In this document: in pieces, positions 58,196 to 64,000 of the stretch
Position numbering within the stretch: the stretch's first letter is position 1
Layout of the letters: each line of letters starts with the position of its first letter
Origin: Thalassia testudinum
Lineage: Eukaryota; Streptophyta; Magnoliopsida; Alismatales; Hydrocharitaceae
Direction of reading: 5' to 3'
DNA: 64,000 nucleotides
Assembly: GCA_037157565.1 (NCBI GenBank)
Contig: JAZHRO010000056.1
Location: 32,053,501 to 32,117,500, forward strand
Program-made: the position numbers and the translations under genes
The notes under the pieces: generated by a model
What the model saw: only the letters and a program-made list of their open reading frames with translations
The model's database searches: none
Told to the model about the DNA's origin: nothing

Positions 58196-59845
58196 ATGGC
58201 TGAGCAAGGTGCAAATCAATAAAGGACCCTAAGGGACTATTTTATTCCTACCAACCAACCTGCACAAGCACTAAGACGACCGGCAGGGGATAATTCGTAT
58301 GAGATCAAGAGCAGTAGCATATCTTTATTGCCCTCTTTTTATGGAACTACTAGGGAGGACCCCTACCGACATCTGGAGCAATTCATCGAGGTCTGCTCCA
58401 TGGTGAAGCTCCAGGGCTTTACTGATGAAGCCCTGATGAGGACTCTATTTCCTTTCTCCCTAAAGGATAAGGCCAAGCACTGGTATCATACCCTCGATGC
58501 AAGGGTAAATGATTGGGCTACCCTTAAGGGAGAGTTTTTTAAAAAGTATTTTCCTATGAGTAAAACCAACCATTACAGAAGAGAGATTATGGGTTTTACT
58601 CAACAAGAAGGGGAGCAATTTCATGAGACTTGGGAGTGCTTTAATGACCTTCTTAGGTTATGCCCCCACCATCAAGTGCCAAGATGGCAGTTGGTCAAAA
58701 GGTTCTATAACGAATTATCTGAAAGGCGTAGGAAAACCATTGATGCAGCCTGTGCAGGAACCTTCATGACCAGAACTGAGGATGAAGCCTGGGCATTATT
58801 TGAAACTTTAAGTGACAACTCCATACATTTGTCCTCTGCGTATCAAGAGAGAAAACCATCAATCTTCCAGAGGAAGATAGAGGCCCATGAAGCCGGGGCT
58901 TCTCAGGATTTGGCTTATCAGATTCAACTATTGAATAAAAACTTTGATAGGCTTTTAGCAAACCCCGGCATGAACCCACAAGCAACCTCTATTTTTCAGG
59001 CTTCAAGAGAATGCTCCATCTGCCAAAGCAAAATGCACGCCACCGCAGAGTGCCATCAGGCAACCCAATTCCCTGAGTTAATTCAGGCCGACTTGAATAC
59101 GGCCCAAGGTTTCCGCCCCCCTTGCAATAACCCTTACTCCAACACTTATAATCCAGGGTGGCAGAACCATCCAAACTTCTCTTGGAAGCAAGCTGATGCT
59201 TCTAACTCAGGGAATACAAGACCCTTACCTCCCCAGCCCACTTACCAACCTTCTTATGAAAACCCTCTTCCGAATAAGCCCTCTGAGATGGATGAACTGA
59301 AGGCCATGATGAAAGCGATGCAAGAGCATCAGAATATGGTTATCCAATCTCAGAATAAGATGATTACTGATATGAAATCCCAAATTGGTCATCTTACTGA
59401 GGCAGTTAGGCAACGTGATCTGGGGAAGCTGCCTAGCTCTTCTGAGGAGAATCCTAAGGGCAAGGGGGTTTTATTCAGGGAGCACGTCCAAGCAGTGACT
59501 ATGTTGAGGAGTGGAAAAAAGATTGACAAGCCTGATAACACTCCTACGGTTACATCTCAGAATTCCCCTTCCACACCTGACCCTACCTCCATCTCACCCG
59601 AGGAAGAGCCACAGCACTCTCCCTCACAAAAAATCATCCACAATGAGGATGTCGTCCTACCACCACCCCTTTCCCGCCTTGACGACCCCTCTACTCAGAA
59701 GCCGAGGGTGCCTTATCCAGAGCGCCTATCTGCTCCTGAGGAATCTTCTGTTGGCTCGTCTGGAGCCAAGGATAGGATGGAAGAGATTATGGATACTTTT
59801 AGGCAAGTCCAAATTAACTTGCCTCTGTTGGAAGCGATTAAATAG
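58196..59845 (+). pseudogene. Element E gag
   Basis: The ATG at 58196 opens MAEQGANQ, then TAA at 58220-58222 (CAA-to-TAA in type), then RTLRDYF. After that the frame is open for 540 codons. The Gag core (about 58328-58760) has FYGTTREDPYRHLEQFIEV, LFPFSLKDKAKHWYHTL, KYFPMSKTNHYRREI and CPHHQVPRWQLVKRFYNEL. A Cys/His cluster CSICQSKMHATAEC at 59012-59053 is the zinc-knuckle-like segment of Athila Gag. A coiled-coil-like, Met/Gln-rich stretch lies at 59290-59400. It ends NLPLLEAIK-TAG at 59843-59845, where the linker to protease normally continues. Except for the early stop, this Gag looks complete. Confidence 0.9.
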
Positions 59846-60362
59846 ATTCCGTCTTATGCCAAGTTTCTGAAGGACCTGTGCACCCAGAAGCGCCGATCTA
59901 GGAAACAGGTCCAAACCAAGGTCATCCTGCCTGACCACGTTAGCTCGGTTCTTTAGCTTGGAACCCCCCCAAAATAAAAGACCCAGGGGCCCCGTATATT
60001 TCAGTGGTTATAGGTAACCAACACATTGACGAGGCTCTGCTCGATCTGGGTGCAGGGGTAAACATTCTACCGAGCTCTGTCTACGACCTATTAGGAGGAG
60101 GAAAGCTGAAGCCTAGTCCAGTAATCCTCCAGGTTGCAGACAGATCACTTAAGACACCGCGGGGATTGTTGGAAGATGTCCTTGTGAGAGTGGAGGATTT
60201 CTTCTTCCCCGTTGACTTTCTGGTTCTTGATACTGACCCGTCTAATAAGCCCACAAAGCCGTCCATTATCTTGGGACGCCCCTTTTTGGCCACAGCCAAT
60301 GCCTCTATAAATTGTAGATCCGGGCACTTAAAATGGGCTTTGGGAATAAGAAGATCCGGTTG
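59846..60362 (+). pseudogene. Element E aspartic protease
   Basis: After stops in the linker (for example TAG at 59954) and a frame change near 59970, the protease reads ISVVIGNQHIDEALLDLGAG with LLDLGAGVNILP as active-site box. Then come LKTPRGLLEDVLVRVEDFFF and SIILGRPFLATANASI. One missing base near 60325 shifts the frame, so RT continues in the next frame from 60333. The D-L-G box is usual for this lineage. Confidence 0.88.
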
Positions 60363-62526
60363 AATGTTTTTGAGACTTACAAACAACCCGGATTTGAAGA
60401 TTGTTCTCAGATTGAGGTTGTTGATGAAATAATTGAAGAGACTACTCCAACACTCTTATGTAGAGATCCCGTTCAAAAGGTCATAACTCAGGACCATCCC
60501 TCAATTATCAAAGAAACTGAAAAGAAAATGCCCGAACTAGAAGAGTTGCTGGAGATACACACTAAGTCTCTGTCCCCACCCTGGACTGTGAAGGTAGATC
60601 TGTTGCCTGAAGCGGGGACATCTCAACTAAAACCCTCGATCCAAAAGGCTCCTGAATTGGAGTTGAAACCCCTCCCGAGCACATTGAAATATGCTTTCCT
60701 TGGCCCTAATAACACGCTCCCCGTTATTATCTCGACTGCATTATCTAAATTGCAGGAGGGAGCTCTGCTTGAGTGTTTACAAAGGCACAAGGAAGCAATT
60801 GCCTGGACAATTGCTGATATTAAGGGTGTTGATCCCTCTATTTGCATGCATCATATTTACACGGACGAGTCCGTGAAGCCTTTCCGAGACATGCAGAGAA
60901 GGCTCAATCCAAATATGCGGGAGGTTGTTAACAAGGAGATTCTAAAATGGCTAGATGCAGGGATTATCTATCCCATTTCAGATAGTAAATGGGTCAGTCC
61001 GATTCATGTGGTTCCGAAAAAGGCAGGAATCACTGTGGAGGAGAATGACCAAGGAGAACTGGTGACCACTAGACCCTCAACTGGTTGGAGGGTCTGCATT
61101 GATTACCGCCGTTTAAACATGGCTACCCAGAAAGACCATTTCCCCTTACCATATATCGATCAAATTTTGGAACGATTGGCAGGGAACAGGTACTTGTTTT
61201 TTCTTGATGGGTACTCTGGGTACAATCAGATAGCCGTTTTTCCTGATGATCAGGAGCGTACCACCTTCACGAGTCCTTATGGGACTTTTGCATTCCGCCG
61301 AATGCCATTCGGGTTATGTAATGCTCCTGCCACCTTTCAACATTGTATGATGGCTATCTTCTCTGATATGATCGACGAGTTCATTGAAATTTTCATGGAT
61401 GACTTCTCCATTTATGGCTCGTCGTTTGACCTATGCCTTTCGCACCTTGATAAAGTCTTAACCCGTTGCGAAGAGGCAAAACTGGTGCCTAGTTGGGAGA
61501 AAAGCCACTTTATGGTCCAGCAAGGCATTGTGTTAGGGCACGTAGTTTCTGAGAAAGGATTAGAGGTGGACACCGCAGAAATCGATTCCATCTCTAAGCT
61601 TCCATTGCCCGCCAATGTTCGTCAGGTTAGATCTTTCCTTGGCCATGCTGGATTTTATAGGCGCTTCATTAGAGACTTCAGTAAAATCTCTAAGCCACTC
61701 TGCGACCTGTTAGCGAAGGATGTTTCCTTCGATTTTGATGATAGATGTGGCGAGGCTTTCCAAGCTTTGAAGAAAGCCCTCATTACCGCACTGATTCTCC
61801 AAGGGCCAGATTGGACCCTCCCATTTGAGCTTATGTGCGATGCTTCTAATTTTGCAGTGGGAGCGGTCTTAGGTCAAAGGGTTGATGGCAAACCTCATGT
61901 GCTGCATTATGCCAGCAAGACCCTTACAGATCCTCAGCAAAACTACACGGTCACGGAAAAGGAATTACTTGCTGTAGTATTTGCTTTGGACAAGTTTCAG
62001 TCTTATCTTTTGGGATCCAAGGTCGTGGTGTTCACTGATCATTCGGCCCTTAAGCATCTTCTAGCTAAAAAGGACACCAAACCTCGCCTAATTCGTTGGA
62101 TTTTGCTACTCCAAGAATTTGACCTGGAAATTAAAGACAAGAAAGGAGTTGAGAATGTGGTAGCAGACAACTTGTCTAGGATCCCTATTGAGGCATCAAA
62201 CCCCGCTGGTGGTATTCAAGAGACTTTCCCTGATGAGTCTCTAATGGCCGTGGAAACTAAAACTCCTTGGTTTGCTGACATAGTGAACTATCTGGTCACG
62301 GGCATCACCCCTAATACTTGGGACAAGCAAAGGCGAGACAGGTTTATCGCTAATGCTAAATTTTATCACTGGGAGCAACCCGAGCTTTTTAGAATAGGCC
62401 CTAACCAGCTATTTCGCCGTTGCGTCCCTGATGAGGAAAAAAGAAGTGTTCTGAGTTTCTGCCATGACCTCCACTGTGGGGGACATTTTAGTGGGAAGAA
62501 GACTGCTCATAAGGTTCTTCAGTCTG
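60333..62526 (+). pseudogene. Element E reverse transcriptase, RNase H and integrase zinc-binding start
   Basis: Open from 60333 to the frameshift. A linker region precedes RT (about 60960-61560), which has [48 protein letters not shown] and the active-site box FMDD in [11 protein letters not shown]. RNase H (about 61780-62180) has [33 protein letters not shown] and [11 protein letters not shown]. Then comes the integrase HHCC start [18 protein letters not shown] at 62463-62516. The RT and RNase H catalytic residues visible here are intact. Reading without the frameshift is not attempted. Confidence 0.93.
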
Positions 62527-63472
62527 GTTTTGGTGGCCCACATTATTCCGAGATGCACATACGTATGTGGGCGCATGTCTATGTTGCCAGTAGACGGGAA
62601 CCATTGGAAAAAGGGATGAGATGCCCCAACAACCTATCCTCCCTATTGAAATCTTTGATATTTGGGGCATTGACTTCATGGGTCCCTTTCCTGTGTCCTT
62701 CGGATATGAATACATCCTTGTGGCTGTTGATTATGTATAAAAATGGATAGAAGCCATCCCCACGCGAACCAATGACCACTCTGTGGTCTTGGGCTTTATT
62801 AAGGCTAATATCATTTCTCGGTATGGGTGCCCAAGGACGATCATAAGTGATGGAGGACCTCACTTTAAGAATGTACACTTCACTAGACTACTCCAAAATT
62901 TGGGAGTAAATCACATGATAGCCACACCTTATCATCCCCAAACGAGTGGGCAAGTGGAAGTGTCTAATAGGGAGATTAAGAGAATTTTAGAAAAAACTGT
63001 CAGGCCTGATCGAAAGGATTGGTCTAAAAAACTAAATGACGCTCTTTGGGCCTACAGAACTGCATATAAGACTCCCTTGGGTATGTCTCCTTTCCGTCTT
63101 GTCTATGGAAAAGCGTGCCACCTTCTCGTTGAAATCCAACATAAAGCTTATTGGGCCATTAAAAACGTTAACTTAAATCTGGATAAAGCGGGAAGAGCAC
63201 GTATGTTAGAATTAAGTGAGCTTGAGGAGCTTCGTAATGAAGCTTATGAAACTTCTCAAGCTTACAAGCAACGTACAAAAGTCTTCCATGACAAGCACAT
63301 CATTAGAAAGACTTTTGAGCCCAACCAGTGGGTCTGGCTTTTCAATTCTAGACTTAAATTATTTCCTGGAAAGCTCAAGTCTCGTTGGGATGGGCCTTAC
63401 GTTGTGATTAATACCTTCCCTCATGGAGCTGTAGAGATCAGGAACCCTATTTCAGGTGCAACTTTAAAGTAA
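62520..63472 (+). pseudogene. Element E integrase
   Basis: A missing T in the TTTGG run near 62528 moves the zinc-binding end into another frame, where TAG (after CLCCQ) and TAA (62738-62740, after VDYV) occur. Core motifs are [28 protein letters not shown] and SGQVEVSNREIKRILE, so the D-D-E residues are all present. The C-terminal GPF-like part has KSRWDGPYVVINTFPHGAVE and ends ISGATLK-TAA at 63470-63472. There is no chromodomain, as expected for Athila. Confidence 0.9.
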
Positions 63473-64000
63473 ATGGCCAGCGACTTAAACCGTATATTAC
63501 TCTTTCAGATGGCCAGGTTTTGGACGCACTACGACTTGAGGAGCCTTAGCTCCTTCCACTCTCCTCCTCAGGTGATATTCTTCTATATCTATATTTTTTC
63601 AATGAGGACATTGTCAGAATTAGGCATGGGGGGATATAACCTGAGAGTGTTTATAGTGTTTATAGCATTTATAAATATTTGCATACATATAAAAAAAAAA
63701 TTATCTTTTCTTGAGCTGATTGGGTTAGTCCCTAGCATAATACCTTTATTGGAGGTTTTTCTTCCGGAATTATTTCTTAAGTTTAGAATCCAGTACATTT
63801 ATTTCACGAGCATGTAGACTTGGTAATGGATCCTTTGGGAAAACCAATAAGCATTTGTAGTCTACTGAATCCTTGGACAGTTCATAGAGAGTCAGGCATA
63901 CTATCTTCTAGTAAATCCACCTCATATTTGTGAGAAGGAGTAGAGAGATTACTGGTGCACTAAGTCTAGTGCAAGGACTCTTAAGTTCTGGATGATTAGA
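63473..64000 (+). other. Element E 3' UTR, incomplete
   Basis: Contains AATGAGGACATTGTCAG and TTAGGCATGGGGGGATAT (63620-63637), matching 54223-54262 of D and 37480-37520 of B. No env-like frame is recognised. The 3' LTR lies beyond the window. Confidence 0.7.

Larger units (their letters stand above)
55258..64000 (+). mobile_element. Element E: Athila-like Ty3/gypsy element with gag-pol, running off the window
   Basis: LTR 55258-56852, PBS 56856-56873, leader, gag (58196-59845), protease (59990-60362), RT-RNase H-integrase (60333-63472), then the start of the 3' UTR with a polypurine-like box at 63621-63633. The Asp-tRNA-type PBS and an Athila-style Gag (opening MAEQ, then RTLRDYF) place it in the Athila/Tat branch. 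It has few lesions compared with A: a stop at Gag codon 9, frameshifts at the protease/RT and RNase H/integrase junctions, and several stops. No env-like frame is seen before the window ends. It is the natural autonomous counterpart of D. Confidence 0.9.

Noticed and set aside
63473..64000. Env-like third frame of element E
   Set aside because: The 114-codon frame at 63473-63817 shows no env-like features and covers the conserved 3' UTR box. The window ends too early to judge further.

Overview
This is nuclear DNA of a flowering plant, probably a monocot. The monocot call is weak: it rests on palindrome-rich SIRE-like LTRs and on LINE ORF1 proteins whose zinc knuckles precede the DUF4283-like domain. 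No intact host gene is visible. Nearly everything is layered, decaying retrotransposon sequence, plus one fossil of a group C / Opaque2-type bZIP gene.

Layout: 1-2524 is a minus-strand LTR remnant (family A') split by a Ty1/copia SIRE-like solo LTR (510-2255, TSD GGGAG). 2525-5095 holds two bZIP exons and a hairpin array resembling the subterminal part of a CACTA-type transposon. 5838-8529 is a run of short, mutually different perfect hairpins with no explanation. 8555-13939 is a full-length minus-strand L1-type LINE (LINE-1) with an exact 18-bp target duplication. 15140-17754 is an Athila-like solo LTR (C1, TSD ATCAT). 18877-47442 is a second, plus-strand LINE (LINE-2) broken by three insertions: a Tekay/Del-like chromovirus (A, 19691-29604, TSD TAAGG), a gag-protease-only Athila-like element (B, 30443-41029, TSD ACTGT) and a second C-family solo LTR (C2, about 41318-44019). 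48490-49195 is an inverted 3' UTR fragment of an Athila-like element (F). It abuts element D (from 49206), whose LTR, primer-binding site, leader and 3' UTR are of the same lineage as element E (from 55258). E carries gag, protease, RT, RNase H and integrase. D carries instead one long frame of unknown identity.

How it fits together: B, D and E all have a primer-binding site matching the Asp-tRNA type used by Athila/Tat elements, and B, C, D and E share a similar LTR 3'-end motif. E looks like a (now decayed) autonomous element. B and D look like non-autonomous elements that keep the cis signals and would need RT and integrase in trans. D's unknown frame, its 34-residue internal repeat, and a repeated 3' UTR module found in B, D and F are the best candidates for undescribed biology. 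Other notable signals are a 30-bp palindrome kept in three A-type LTRs, dense GACGTC (bZIP C-box) and TTGGCGCCAA (E2F-like) arrays in LTRs, an ATGA stop/start overlap and a 3'-terminal stem-loop kept in both LINEs, and decay dominated by C-to-T / G-to-A changes.
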